NCBI RefSeq assembly: GCF_900111745.1
Contig: NZ_FOIJ01000002.1
Span: 310,001 to 374,000, forward strand
Source of the DNA: Stigmatella erecta
Lineage (GTDB): Bacteria > Myxococcota > Myxococcia > Myxococcales > Myxococcaceae
Direction of reading: 5' to 3'
Length of the DNA stretch: 64,000 nucleotides
In this document: in pieces, positions 46,555-55,783 of the stretch
Layout: each line of letters starts with the position of its first letter
How positions within the stretch are numbered: position 1 is the stretch's first letter
The notes under the pieces: model-generated
Databases searched by the model: none
What the model saw: only the letters and a program-made list of their open reading frames with translations
What the model was told of the DNA's origin: nothing
Translations under genes and position numbers: made by a program

Positions 46555-47997
46555 TCAGCCGGCCTGGGGAAAGTGACGGCGGCGCAGCGCATCGACGAGC
46601 GCCTGCGTGGCCGGGGTGACGCCCACCCGGGCATCCTGGGCCGCGGCGTCCGAGGCCACGAACGAGGGGGTCTCGGGCGCACTGCCGGTGAGCGGGAAGT
46701 AGCCCTCGGGCACCGGCTCGCCCTCCTGGCCGATGAGCCCCACGGGGCCCGAGCCGTGCCGGCGCCGGAAGAGAATGGGCCTGCCGGGGATGCTCTGCTT
46801 GCCCTCGGCCAGCTCGTTGCCGAACTTCATCGTCGGCTGGGGGCCCGTCTGCGACAGCTTGAAGATGGCCGCCACCCGGTCGCGCGTGAAGGCGCACCCC
46901 ATGGTGCGCGAGACGATGTGGCCCCCGTAGCCGTAGAACTGCTCCGAGGGCTCCCAGCCCACCTGGCGCCGCAGCTCCTCGAACTCGCGCGTCGTGGCGG
47001 CATCCAGGCCGTCCTCGATGATGAGCACCGGGTGAATCCCGAGGTCCCTCGCCTGCGTCACCGCGTAGAGGTACTGGAGCTTCTTGTTGCCCGAGTCGAA
47101 GCGGATGGAGTCCCTGGCGCCCGGATCCTCGCGGATGAGGCGGAAGGCGGCGGGCAGGCCCGAGTTCAGCGTGTCATAGGTGTCCAGCAGGTAACTGGAG
47201 CGCTGGGGCCTGCGCTCGCGGATGGCCCGGAAGGCCGCGTCGTCCGAGCCGTAGCGCTGGACATGCTCGTGCCCCATGGTGCCCACCGGGAGCATCCCCA
47301 GCTTCCGGGCCCCCTCCACGTTGCTGGTGCGCAGCACGCCCGCTTCCTTGCAGGCGCGCAGGGCCAGCTCGTGCTGTTCCAGGCAGGTGGCGGCGCGCAG
47401 CCCCACCTCGAAGATGCGGCTCGGATCCTCGACGATGTCCACCAGCTCGCGCACCTGGGCGAGCACGCGCTGATAGTACCGCTCGGAGTCCACGCGGATG
47501 GGCACGCCCTTGACGCCCACCGCGTCCAGCGTCTCCAGCGCGATGCGCTTCTGCTCCTCGCAGGTGACGGACGCCAGCTCCCTTGCCAGCCCCTCCCGGT
47601 CCATCAGGGCCTGCGTGGCCACCTGGATGCGGAAGTTGAGCTGGATGAGCAGCGGCTCCACCCAGGAGACCAGCGCCGAGCAGCCCGTGAGCGAGAGCAC
47701 CGGCTCCTTCGGGTAGAAGAGCGCCCCGCGGGGGATGGCCTTGACGGTGAGCCGCTCCTTGCGCTGGATGGCGGCCTTGAAGCCCACCCCCATCTCGTAG
47801 TCATTGCTGGAGAGAAACTCGTAGTCCTCGGGCTTCGGCTCGGGCAGCAGGCTCTGCACGAAGGACGCCACATCCAGGGGCATCACCTGGAGTCCGCCCT
47901 TGCGGTGCGTGTAGTAAAACGTCTCCTGGCGCAGGGGCCACCCCGCCTCCGCCATGCTGAACTTGTAGCCGTCCGTCGCGAGCAGCGAGGTCCCCAT
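46555..47997 (-). CDS. pncB: Nicotinate phosphoribosyltransferase
   Basis: 480 residues. NAPRTase features: LLATDGYKFSMAEAGWPLRQ at the N-terminus, the His-containing VGTMGHEHVQ (phospho-His loop of the family), LLDTYDTLNSGLP and SIRFDSGNKKLQYLYA, then VLIIEDGLDAATTREFE and a GYGGHIVSRTMGCAF tail. It forms nicotinate mononucleotide from nicotinate and PRPP. The paired gene downstream encodes a nicotinamidase-like enzyme that would supply its substrate. A nicotinamide-specific enzyme is the main alternative, but the motifs favour nicotinate. Confidence 0.88.
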   Translation of the reverse strand: MGTSLLATDGYKFSMAEAGWPLRQETFYYTHRKGGLQVMPLDVASFVQSLLPEPKPEDYEFLSSNDYEMGVGFKAAIQRKERLTVKAIPRGALFYPKEPVLSLTGCSALVSWVEPLLIQLNFRIQVATQALMDREGLARELASVTCEEQKRIALETLDAVGVKGVPIRVDSERYYQRVLAQVRELVDIVEDPSRIFEVGLRAATCLEQHELALRACKEAGVLRTSNVEGARKLGMLPVGTMGHEHVQRYGSDDAAFRAIRERRPQRSSYLLDTYDTLNSGLPAAFRLIREDPGARDSIRFDSGNKKLQYLYAVTQARDLGIHPVLIIEDGLDAATTREFEELRRQVGWEPSEQFYGYGGHIVSRTMGCAFTRDRVAAIFKLSQTGPQPTMKFGNELAEGKQSIPGRPILFRRRHGSGPVGLIGQEGEPVPEGYFPLTGSAPETPSFVASDAAAQDARVGVTPATQALVDALRRRHFPQAG

Positions 47998-48028
47998 CGA
48001 TGTATCTGCCTCCTGACGGCGCAGCGTA

Positions 48029-48047
48029 TCAGGGGGCAGCCCCCTGA
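48029..48047 (-). terminator. Possible terminator after the chitinase gene
   Basis: TCAGGGGG, a three-base loop (cag), then CCCCCTGA form a perfect eight-pair stem in the gap between the chitinase stop and the nicotinate phosphoribosyltransferase start. There is no T run, so it may act only as an mRNA 3' structure. Confidence 0.3.
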
Positions 48048-48122
48048 GTACGGCAGGACGCCCAGATTTCTTCGAAGCGGCCGAGGGCCTCGCCCCCCGG
48101 CCGTCCGGATCCGTTCCCCGCC

Positions 48123-50114
48123 TTACGGAGCGAGCGCCGTTTTCATCGCGGCGACCAGCGAGCCCTGGGCATCATCACTGCTCAAGTCCCAGAACATGGC
48201 GCCGCCGAGCTGGCGGGTGTTGATGTATTGCCCTTTCACGCCGATGGAGACCGGATCGTCGTAGCTCACCCACAACCCGGAGGCGGGATTGTAGAGGTAG
48301 GGCACCTGCGCTTCCGGGTGGCGGCGCTTCACCCCGGCGGGCTCCAGCACGTTCTTGATGTAGTAATAGTCGAACATCCCGGAGTTGCTGTAGACGTCCC
48401 AGTTCCCCCAGGCCGCGCCCGAGGTGTTCTGGTAGAGCCCATCCCCCGTGGGCCCCGCCTGGGTGCCCTGCCAGCCCCGCCCGTAGAGCGGAACGCCCAG
48501 CACGAGCTTCGCCGGGGGCACGCCCGCGTCCAGGTGTCCCTGAATCGCCTCGTGCGTGCTGTCACGCCGGGCCTTCGAGGGATTGGCCGCCTGGTTGTAG
48601 AGCGCCGCGTGGAAGTTCGCCGTGGGGTCCCACCCGCCGTGCATGTCGTAGGTCATCACCGTGATGAAATCGAGGTACGTGGGCAGCACGCTGAGCTGAA
48701 TCTTCGAGAACACCTCCGAGGACGAGCCCGAGGCCATGGTCAGCAGCAGCCCGGGGCGGACCGCGTCGAGCTGGCGGCGGAACTCCGCCATCATCTCCGT
48801 GAAGTTCGCCGTGTCCTCGGGCCGCCCCGGCTGGCCGCCCCAGTTCACCGCGGGGAACTCCCAGTCCACGTCGATGCCGTCGAAGATGCCCGAGGCCACC
48901 CCGGCCCCCGCCGGCAGGTTGCCGCGGATGTAGGCATCGATGCAGGACTGCACGAAGACGCGCCGCTTGTCGGCGGTGCTCACCGCGTCGGAGAAGCCCG
49001 TGGACCACTCCGCCCCCCCCAGGGAGATGAGCACCTTCAGGTGGGGATACTTCGCCTTGAGCTTCTTGAGCTGGTTGAGGTTGCCCCGGAGCGGCTGGCC
49101 GTTGTCCGCCACGCCATCCACGCTCATCGCCGCGGTGTGGTGCCAGGTGTAGTCCGCCTCGGGGTTGCCCGCGGCCACGTCACACCGGCCATTGACCACC
49201 CGGCCAAAGGCATAATTCAGGTGGGTGAGCTTCGCCGCCGTGCCCGTCGTGTCCAGGTTCTTGGCGTAGAACTGTCTTTGATAGATGCCCCAGCTGACGA
49301 AATAGCCCACCATCCGCTTGGGGGCCGCCAGGGGCTCGGTGCTCACGGTCAGCGGGGCGCTGGCCGCGGAGCGGTTTCCCGCCGCGTCCCGCGCCTTCAC
49401 GGTAAAGACATAGGAGGTGCCCGGCTGGAGCCCACCCACGCTCACGCTGGTTCCCGAGGGGGTGGCCACGGCCGCGGCGGCGCTGTTCTGAAATACCTCA
49501 TAGCCGGTGACGCCGACATTGTCGGATGCGGCCTGCCACGCCAACTCGATGCTCTGCGCCGTCTTGCTCACCACATTCAAGCCCTGCACCACCGAGGGCG
49601 CCTGGAGGTCCGAGGGCGGCGGGGGCGGCGGGGGGGTGGTCCCCACCGGCTCGGAGTTGAGCGTGTAATTGAACGGCGCGCTCACCGTGCCCGTGTGGTG
49701 CCCACAGAACGAGAAGGATGCCGTCCCGCCCACGGGCACCGCGCCATTCCAGCCTTGATCCGTGACGAGGTGTACCTGCCCCTGGGCGGACCACTGGCCA
49801 TTGGACAGGGACGTGATGCGCATGCCGGGCGCCAGCTCGAACGTCACCGTCCACCGGGCCAGGGCCGCCCCGGAGGTATTGGTGAAGCGCAGCTGGGCGC
49901 AGTAGCCCGTGGCCCAGGTGGACGTCGTCTGGAAGGTGAAAACGCCCGCAGCCAATTCCTGCGAATGCATAGAAAAAGACGCCGGGGTCTCTTCAGGGAA
50001 AACATCCCCCGTGCACGCAGGTCCTGAACCGACGCTCAAAACCAATAGAAGCAACGGAAGAACAGCAGTTCGACAGAACTGCCGTTCCGGCCAAGACAGG
50101 ACCATGGTGGCCAT
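48123..50114 (-). CDS. Secreted GH18 chitinase with CBM2-like and fibronectin III domains
   Basis: 663 residues. A signal peptide (1-33) is followed by a Cys at 34 that could be lipidated, though GPAC is a poor lipobox. Then come a CBM2-like cellulose/chitin-binding module (58-155), a Pro linker, a fibronectin III domain (172-260) and a GH18 catalytic barrel (267-660). The GH18 active-site signature FDGIDVDWEF is intact, with Glu419 as acid, and YDMHGGWD gives the substrate-binding Tyr. It hydrolyses chitin during predation or saprophytic growth. The ATG at 50114 is used; an ATG three codons in has better AAGG spacing. Confidence 0.93.
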   Translation of the reverse strand: MATMVLSWPERQFCRTAVLPLLLLVLSVGSGPACTGDVFPEETPASFSMHSQELAAGVFTFQTTSTWATGYCAQLRFTNTSGAALARWTVTFELAPGMRITSLSNGQWSAQGQVHLVTDQGWNGAVPVGGTASFSFCGHHTGTVSAPFNYTLNSEPVGTTPPPPPPPSDLQAPSVVQGLNVVSKTAQSIELAWQAASDNVGVTGYEVFQNSAAAAVATPSGTSVSVGGLQPGTSYVFTVKARDAAGNRSAASAPLTVSTEPLAAPKRMVGYFVSWGIYQRQFYAKNLDTTGTAAKLTHLNYAFGRVVNGRCDVAAGNPEADYTWHHTAAMSVDGVADNGQPLRGNLNQLKKLKAKYPHLKVLISLGGAEWSTGFSDAVSTADKRRVFVQSCIDAYIRGNLPAGAGVASGIFDGIDVDWEFPAVNWGGQPGRPEDTANFTEMMAEFRRQLDAVRPGLLLTMASGSSSEVFSKIQLSVLPTYLDFITVMTYDMHGGWDPTANFHAALYNQAANPSKARRDSTHEAIQGHLDAGVPPAKLVLGVPLYGRGWQGTQAGPTGDGLYQNTSGAAWGNWDVYSNSGMFDYYYIKNVLEPAGVKRRHPEAQVPYLYNPASGLWVSYDDPVSIGVKGQYINTRQLGGAMFWDLSSDDAQGSLVAAMKTALAP

Positions 50115-50292
50115 CCTTGAAAGGCTCCAGCCGCAAGGGCGGAGCGCATCCTCAAGGATGACCCAGGAGCCAAATTCCTGTCACTGAGATTCGCCCAGAA
50201 AGCGACAGTTCCTGGTTTTCATCTCGTTTGATGTCCGGGATGTTTCACTCCCAGCAAATCCCACAGAGGGAATGATCCCACCCAAGACGACA

Positions 50293-51249
50293 CTAGGCGA
50301 TGATGGCCGGCTTGCTTCGCGCCAGGACCTCGCGCCCCGTCAGCCAGGCCTGGTACAGCGGCGCAAAGCCAAACACCGAGAAGGTCAGCACCGCCATGAT
50401 GCCGCTGAAGAGCCACAGCCCCATGAGCAGGCCGATGCCCAGGTGCAGCCCCAGGGTGAGCGCCACCCACAACAGGCGCGTCTGGCGCGGCCAGACAAAC
50501 AGCGGATAGCCAATCTCAATCACCAGCGTGCTCCAGGTGACGAGCTTCGTGAGCAGCGGCACCGAGGCCATCCAGGCGAAGTCGAACTGCCCATACAGCG
50601 GCTGCATCAGGGCCTTCCATAGCGCCTCCCCGTCCTGCCACTGCTGGCCCAGCGCCTTCTCGACGCCCGTCGAGAGGTAGACGAGGCACAGGTGGAACTG
50701 GAGCACGCGCAGCGCCAGCGTCGCCAGGGGCGAGGGCGCATCGGACTCCCGCCCGGCCTTCACATCGAGCGAGAACGCGCTGCCCACGGGCATGATGACG
50801 CAGTAGGCAAGGCTGATGTGGGCGAAGATCTCCACCCCGTAAGCGAACATGCCCCCGCTGTTGATGAGCGTGGTGTGGGTCAGCCAGGCCACGAACGCGG
50901 ACAGCCGCGTCCGCCACCCGAGCAGCAGCCCCACGAGGCTCAGCACATACAGGACGCCCACCCCGTAGACGCACTCATCCGCGGAGAGGCCAAAGCGTTG
51001 CAGCACGGGCGCCAGGGTGCCCACCCGGGGCAGCCACGGGGCCGCCATCGGCTCGGAGATGGCCCACTGGATGAGCCCCTTGCTGCCGAAGAGCGCCAGC
51101 GCGCTGTCCGACAGCATCCACGTCTGGGCCAGCAGGATCAGCGCCACGCCTATCCGGAAGGCGCCCAGCGGATGGGGCGAGGAAGGGGCCAGCGCGAACT
51201 GGACGAGCCGCGGCCGGACCACCTGGGAGAACGCGTGTCGAAGGGTCAT
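50293..51249 (-). CDS. HTTM-domain membrane protein (vitamin K-dependent carboxylase-like)
   Basis: 318 residues with about six to eight TM helices. The HTTM (horizontally transferred transmembrane) pattern is seen in PLGAFRIGVALILLAQTWML, FGSKGLIQW, TLINSGGMFAYGVEIFAHIS and RVLQFHLCLVYLSTGVEKAL followed by GQQWQDGEALW. HTTM is shared with vitamin K-dependent gamma-glutamyl carboxylase, but bacterial stand-alone members mostly have no known activity, and this copy lacks the long luminal domain of the animal enzyme. Its ATG overlaps the stop of the preceding gene as ATGA, so the two are made together. A small secreted peptide is encoded upstream. Confidence 0.83.
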   Translation of the reverse strand: MTLRHAFSQVVRPRLVQFALAPSSPHPLGAFRIGVALILLAQTWMLSDSALALFGSKGLIQWAISEPMAAPWLPRVGTLAPVLQRFGLSADECVYGVGVLYVLSLVGLLLGWRTRLSAFVAWLTHTTLINSGGMFAYGVEIFAHISLAYCVIMPVGSAFSLDVKAGRESDAPSPLATLALRVLQFHLCLVYLSTGVEKALGQQWQDGEALWKALMQPLYGQFDFAWMASVPLLTKLVTWSTLVIEIGYPLFVWPRQTRLLWVALTLGLHLGIGLLMGLWLFSGIMAVLTFSVFGFAPLYQAWLTGREVLARSKPAIIA

Positions 51250-51788
51250 GGGACCACCGGGGCCAGGGAAGCACTGCGGGAGGAGGGACGGCGCTCGAGC
51301 ACGGCCCGGTACTGCTCCTTCCACTCGGGGCGCTCACCGGCGCGGTAGCCCTCCATCGACGGAAGGGCGAACGCATACACGATGACGGTGACCGAGCGGG
51401 CATCCGGGTGGCGCCCGAACATCGCCGCGCCCCAGGAGCGGGCCAGGGAGTCCTGGATGTCCTTCAGGGCGAAGCGGATCATCATCGAGTGAACCCGCAG
51501 GTTCATCTCCTCGTTCTCGGAGGTGAAATCATCCTGGATGATTTCACCCGAGGCCTTGCGGACCTCGAATGAGACTTTCGTCTCCGGGGCCACCCCGGGG
51601 GCGAAGAAGCTGAAGCGGCTGCTGGCTCCAGTCAACTGGGCATACGCCTGGACGAACCGTCCGGGAGTGCCCCAGTCCTTGAAAGGTTTCAGGTTGGCGG
51701 CGCTACACACCGCCAGGGCCAGATGAACCCCGGCGAGGAGCACCGCGACTTGATACTTGAGGGGGACCACGCTGCGGGGGGAGCTCAT
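51246..51788 (-). CDS. Unknown protein with N-terminal TM, partner of the HTTM protein
   Basis: 180 residues. A hydrophobic N-terminal helix (VAVLLAGVHLALAVCSAANL, about 14-33) anchors a soluble domain (35-165) containing FSFFAPGVAPETKVSFEVRK and LRVHSMMIRFALKDIQDSLA. HTTM genes are often paired with short TM-anchored proteins that have an F-x-F-F-A-P-type element, such as the DUF5819 group; this may be a distant member, but I cannot confirm it. The stop overlaps the HTTM start by four bases (ATGA). Upstream are a perfect hairpin and the peptide gene. Confidence 0.7.
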   Translation of the reverse strand: MSSPRSVVPLKYQVAVLLAGVHLALAVCSAANLKPFKDWGTPGRFVQAYAQLTGASSRFSFFAPGVAPETKVSFEVRKASGEIIQDDFTSENEEMNLRVHSMMIRFALKDIQDSLARSWGAAMFGRHPDARSVTVIVYAFALPSMEGYRAGERPEWKEQYRAVLERRPSSRSASLAPVVP

Positions 51789-51807
51789 GGCTGCTCCAAG
51801 TTCCGCA

Positions 51808-51838
51808 CGCCGGCGGGTGGAGGTCTCACCCGCCGGCG
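51808..51838 (-). promoter_or_regulatory. Perfect 11-bp hairpin between the peptide gene and its downstream genes
   Basis: CGCCGGCGGGT, a nine-base loop and ACCCGCCGGCG form an uninterrupted inverted repeat with 11 G/C-rich pairs. On the minus strand it lies about 70 bases after the peptide stop and 20 bases before the next ATG. No T run follows. Such hairpins can stabilise the upstream mRNA or act as partial terminators, giving more peptide than downstream protein. Confidence 0.6.
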
Positions 51839-51909
51839 CACAGGAAATCAGTTCATTTCAAAGCGGAGGGACTGCCAGCGTGCAGCGATTGTGTTTTCCG
51901 CGGCGCGCC

Positions 51910-52161
51910 TTACAGGGCGCCGAGGAAGTTGCCGATCAGCGTGCCGAGGAAGTTGCCGATCAGGTTGCAGCCCACCACGTTGCACTCGGGGAAATCGTCA
52001 CCCGTGGAGACAGGCTCCGTGCCCTCGGCGGTCTTGGAGACGAGGACCACCTCCTCGACCGGCACCGCCTCGCTGGACACGGGCGACTGGGCCATCACCG
52101 TCGTCGCACCGAACACCGCGCAAGCCACCGCCACCGACTTCCAGTTCTTCATCGCGTTCAT
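51910..52161 (-). CDS. Small secreted peptide with a duplicated hydrophobic C-terminus
   Basis: 83 residues. Signal peptide 1-24 (ends TTVMA/Q), leaving a mature 59-residue peptide. The first 30 mature residues are acidic and contain EAVPVEEVV and TGDDFPE. The end is CNVVGCNLIGNFLGT followed by LIGNFLGAL, an eight-residue duplication whose DNA is nearly identical. Two Cys (CNVVGC) could form a small loop. The AGGGAGGA ribosome-binding site ends seven bases before the ATG. It is followed by a perfect hairpin and then the TM-anchored and HTTM genes on the same strand. No family recognised. Confidence 0.68.
   Translation of the reverse strand: MNAMKNWKSVAVACAVFGATTVMAQSPVSSEAVPVEEVVLVSKTAEGTEPVSTGDDFPECNVVGCNLIGNFLGTLIGNFLGAL
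51919..51963 (-). repeat. Direct 21-base duplication in the peptide gene
   Basis: The 21-base sequence gccgaggaagttgccgatca(g) occurs at 51919-51939 and again at 51943-51963, a 24-base period. It encodes the duplicated LIGNFLG of the peptide. The near-identity of the two DNA copies indicates a recent duplication. Confidence 0.9.
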
Positions 52162-52300
52162 TGCCTATCCTCCCTGTGGATAAAGGCAAAGCAATGATGG
52201 TAATCGGGGGAATGCGCGACAATCGCCCTCATGTCGCGCCGTCTGTCCTCCCCGAACCGCGGCCCCCCCGGGCATGAATCCGTTCAACGGCGGATTTGTT

Positions 52301-52975
52301 TCACCGCTTTTTGCGGCGCGTTTTCGAGGCCTTCGGCGCCGCCGCCGGCGCATACAGGCGCTGGTAGTCCTTCATGCTGCGGCGGATGACTTCCAGGGCC
52401 TCGGGCCGGTCATACACCTCGGCGATCTCCACCCGGCGCTTGCCCTCTCCCGGAATCTGCTTGTACGTGAGGAAGTAGTGCTTGAGCCGGTCTACCATGG
52501 CGCGCGGGCACTGGGCCACGTGCTGCATCTCGCCGTAGACGAGATCCGACTCCAGCACGGCGAGGATCTTGTCGTCGGCCTCCTCGCCGTCGATCATCCG
52601 GAAGCCGCCGATGGGCACCGCGCGCACCAGCAGGTTGCCGCTGGTGATGGACTTCTCGGTCAGCACGCAGATGTCCATCGGATCCCCGTCGCCCTGGATG
52701 TCCCGGCGGCCGGTGCGGTCGGCGGCGCGCTGGGCCACCTGCTCGCCACAGTACGTCTGCGGGATGAAGCCGTAGAGCGTGGGGCACTGGCTGGAGAACT
52801 GCTGCGGCCGGTCCAGCATCAGGATGCCGGTCTCCTTGTCGATTTCATACTTCAGGGCATCCGTGGGGACGATCTCGATATAGGCCGTGACGACTTCGGG
52901 TGCCGATTCGCCAGCGCTAACGCCGTGCCAGGGATGGGCCTGGTAAGCCATGGGGGGTGACTTCGGCTTTTTCAT
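52301..52975 (-). CDS. ppa: Inorganic pyrophosphatase (family I)
   Basis: 224 residues. It hydrolyses pyrophosphate to phosphate and so drives biosynthetic reactions. Motifs: KYEIDKETGILMLDRPQQFS, YGFIPQTYCGE, the metal-binding GDGDPMDICVL (DPMD) and VGGFRMIDGEEADDKILAV. The C-terminal helical region ends in a Lys/Arg-rich tail (KASKTRRKKR), an extension over the ~175-residue E. coli form. The ATG at 52975 has AAGGGG directly upstream; the internal ATG at 52951 has none. Stand-alone and downstream of epmA. Confidence 0.94.
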   Translation of the reverse strand: MKKPKSPPMAYQAHPWHGVSAGESAPEVVTAYIEIVPTDALKYEIDKETGILMLDRPQQFSSQCPTLYGFIPQTYCGEQVAQRAADRTGRRDIQGDGDPMDICVLTEKSITSGNLLVRAVPIGGFRMIDGEEADDKILAVLESDLVYGEMQHVAQCPRAMVDRLKHYFLTYKQIPGEGKRRVEIAEVYDRPEALEVIRRSMKDYQRLYAPAAAPKASKTRRKKR

Positions 52976-53005
52976 GCGCCCCTTCTACCCGCATCCGAAA
53001 CAGGC

Positions 53006-54013
<1,008 letters not shown>

Positions 54014-54043
54014 GAGCGCGGCGGAAGTTACATTGCGCCCCCC

Positions 54044-55780
54044 ATGCTCCCAAGGGTTCCCTGCTTCCTCGCCGCCGCGCTCTGCCTCACCGCCTGTCTC
54101 AAGGCACCGCCCGTCTCCCCGCCGGCGCCCCCCACCGAGGCGCAGCGCCTCGCCACCGACGTGAAGGACCTGTCCGCCCAGGCGCGCGCGCTCCTGGAGA
54201 TGCAGGACCGGCTCGTCTGGGAGCACTGGACGGAGGGCAAGCCGGTGGACATCGCCGCCACCTACCGGGGCAAGGAGGGGCTCTTCAGCGTGGAGAACAT
54301 CCGGAAGATCGACCGGCTCCGCCAGCTCACCCAGGACGCGCGGGAGCTGCGCGCCCTCACCGCCCTGCAGTCCCACTTCGCCGGCGAGTACCTCTCCCAG
54401 GCCCTGGCCGAGACGAACGAGGCCATCGCCAACCTGGAGGCCTCGCTCACCTTCACCGTGGGCGGCCGGGAGGTGCGCTACCGGGATCTGGAGCGGCTCT
54501 TGGCCAACGAGAAGAGCGCGCTGAAGCGGCGCGCGCTCTCCGAGGGCGCCCTGCCCGCCCTGGAGCGGCTCAGCCAGTCCTTGCGCCGCCGCGAGGAGCG
54601 CACCGCGGAGCTGGTGAAGGAGCTGGGCTACAGCTCCTACGAGGCCTTCGGCGGGGAGCTGCGCCAGGCGGATCTCGCCCAGCTGAGCATCCTGGCGGAG
54701 GAGATTCTTCAGGCCACTCAGGAGCCCTACAAGACGGTGATGGAGCGGCTGGCGCAGCGCGAGCTGGCGCTGCCGTTCTCGAGCCTCACCCGCGCCGACA
54801 TCCCCCGGCTGTTCCGCGCCCGGGAGGTGGAGGATGCCTTCCCGAAGGAGGAGCAGCTCCTGCGGGTGCACACCTCGCTCCAGGGCCTGGGCATCGACCT
54901 GAGCGCGATGCCCAACATCTACCTCGACTCCCGGGAGCTGGCCCGGAAGAACCCCCGCTCGCTCACGCTGCCCATCGAGGTGCCCGCGGACGTGCGGCTG
55001 TCCTTGAAGCCGGGCTCCGGCGTCCTCCAGCAGGCGCGGCTGATGCACGAGGTGGGGCACGCGCTGCACTACGGCTTCACCCGTGAGCCACGCTTCGAGC
55101 TGGCCAAGCTGGGCAACCCCACCGTGGGCGAGGCGTACGGGGCGCTCCTGGAGGACCTGCTGGAGGATCCCGTCTGGCTGGAGGAGCACGCGGGCGTGCG
55201 GGGCGAGGAGCGCGCGCAGTACCTGGCGGCCTCCAGCGCGCACAAGCTGTTCCTCATCCGCCGCGCCGCCGGGCGGCTGCTCTATCAGCTCGAGCTCCAC
55301 CGCCAGCCGGGGGCCGAGCCGCGCGCGCTGTACCGCGCCATCATGGAGCGCACGGACGCCATCCCCCTGCGGCCCGAGGATGAAGCGCGCTACCTCGTGG
55401 ATCAGGAGGACTTCTTCCAGTCCGCGGACAACTTCCGGGCGTGGTTCCTGGCGGGCCAGCTCCAGGCACAGCTCAAGGGCCGCTTCGGGCCCGCGTGGTG
55501 GCGCAGCACCGAGGCCGGCGAGTTCCTCAAGGGGCTCTGGGCCCACGGCAACGCGCTGTCCGCGCGCGAGGTGGCCCAGGCCATCGGCGAGAAGGGCCTC
55601 GCGCCCGACGTGCTGCTGCTCCGCCTGGGCACCACCCTTCAGGTCCCCATCACCCTGGACGTGAAACCGGCCGCGGAGAGCCCCGCGCCGCCCGCGCCCC
55701 CCGCCCCCGAGGCCCCCGCGCCCGAGGCGCCCGCCCCCACGCCTACGCCCGAGGCCCCGGCGCCGGAGACCGGCCCCTGA
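54044..55780 (+). CDS. M3-like zinc metallopeptidase lipoprotein
   Basis: 578 residues. A lipoprotein signal ends LTAC with Cys18 as the probable lipid site. A helical body follows, with an HExxH zinc motif (MHEVGHALHYGF, His335-Glu336-His339) and a downstream EAYGALLEDLLE that may supply the third ligand, as in M3 oligopeptidases. Residues 560 on are a Pro/Ala/Glu-rich tail (APAPEAPAPTPTPEAP). It is probably an outer-membrane-anchored oligopeptidase facing the periplasm or medium. It is convergent with the AlkB-like gene, three bases apart. Confidence 0.85.
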   Translation: MLPRVPCFLAAALCLTACLKAPPVSPPAPPTEAQRLATDVKDLSAQARALLEMQDRLVWEHWTEGKPVDIAATYRGKEGLFSVENIRKIDRLRQLTQDARELRALTALQSHFAGEYLSQALAETNEAIANLEASLTFTVGGREVRYRDLERLLANEKSALKRRALSEGALPALERLSQSLRRREERTAELVKELGYSSYEAFGGELRQADLAQLSILAEEILQATQEPYKTVMERLAQRELALPFSSLTRADIPRLFRAREVEDAFPKEEQLLRVHTSLQGLGIDLSAMPNIYLDSRELARKNPRSLTLPIEVPADVRLSLKPGSGVLQQARLMHEVGHALHYGFTREPRFELAKLGNPTVGEAYGALLEDLLEDPVWLEEHAGVRGEERAQYLAASSAHKLFLIRRAAGRLLYQLELHRQPGAEPRALYRAIMERTDAIPLRPEDEARYLVDQEDFFQSADNFRAWFLAGQLQAQLKGRFGPAWWRSTEAGEFLKGLWAHGNALSAREVAQAIGEKGLAPDVLLLRLGTTLQVPITLDVKPAAESPAPPAPPAPEAPAPEAPAPTPTPEAPAPETGP

Positions 55781-55783
55781 GCC

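Noticed and set aside
50293-51249. Naming the HTTM protein a vitamin K-dependent carboxylase
   Set aside because: Only the HTTM membrane part is present; the long luminal domain is missing, so no carboxylase activity is claimed.
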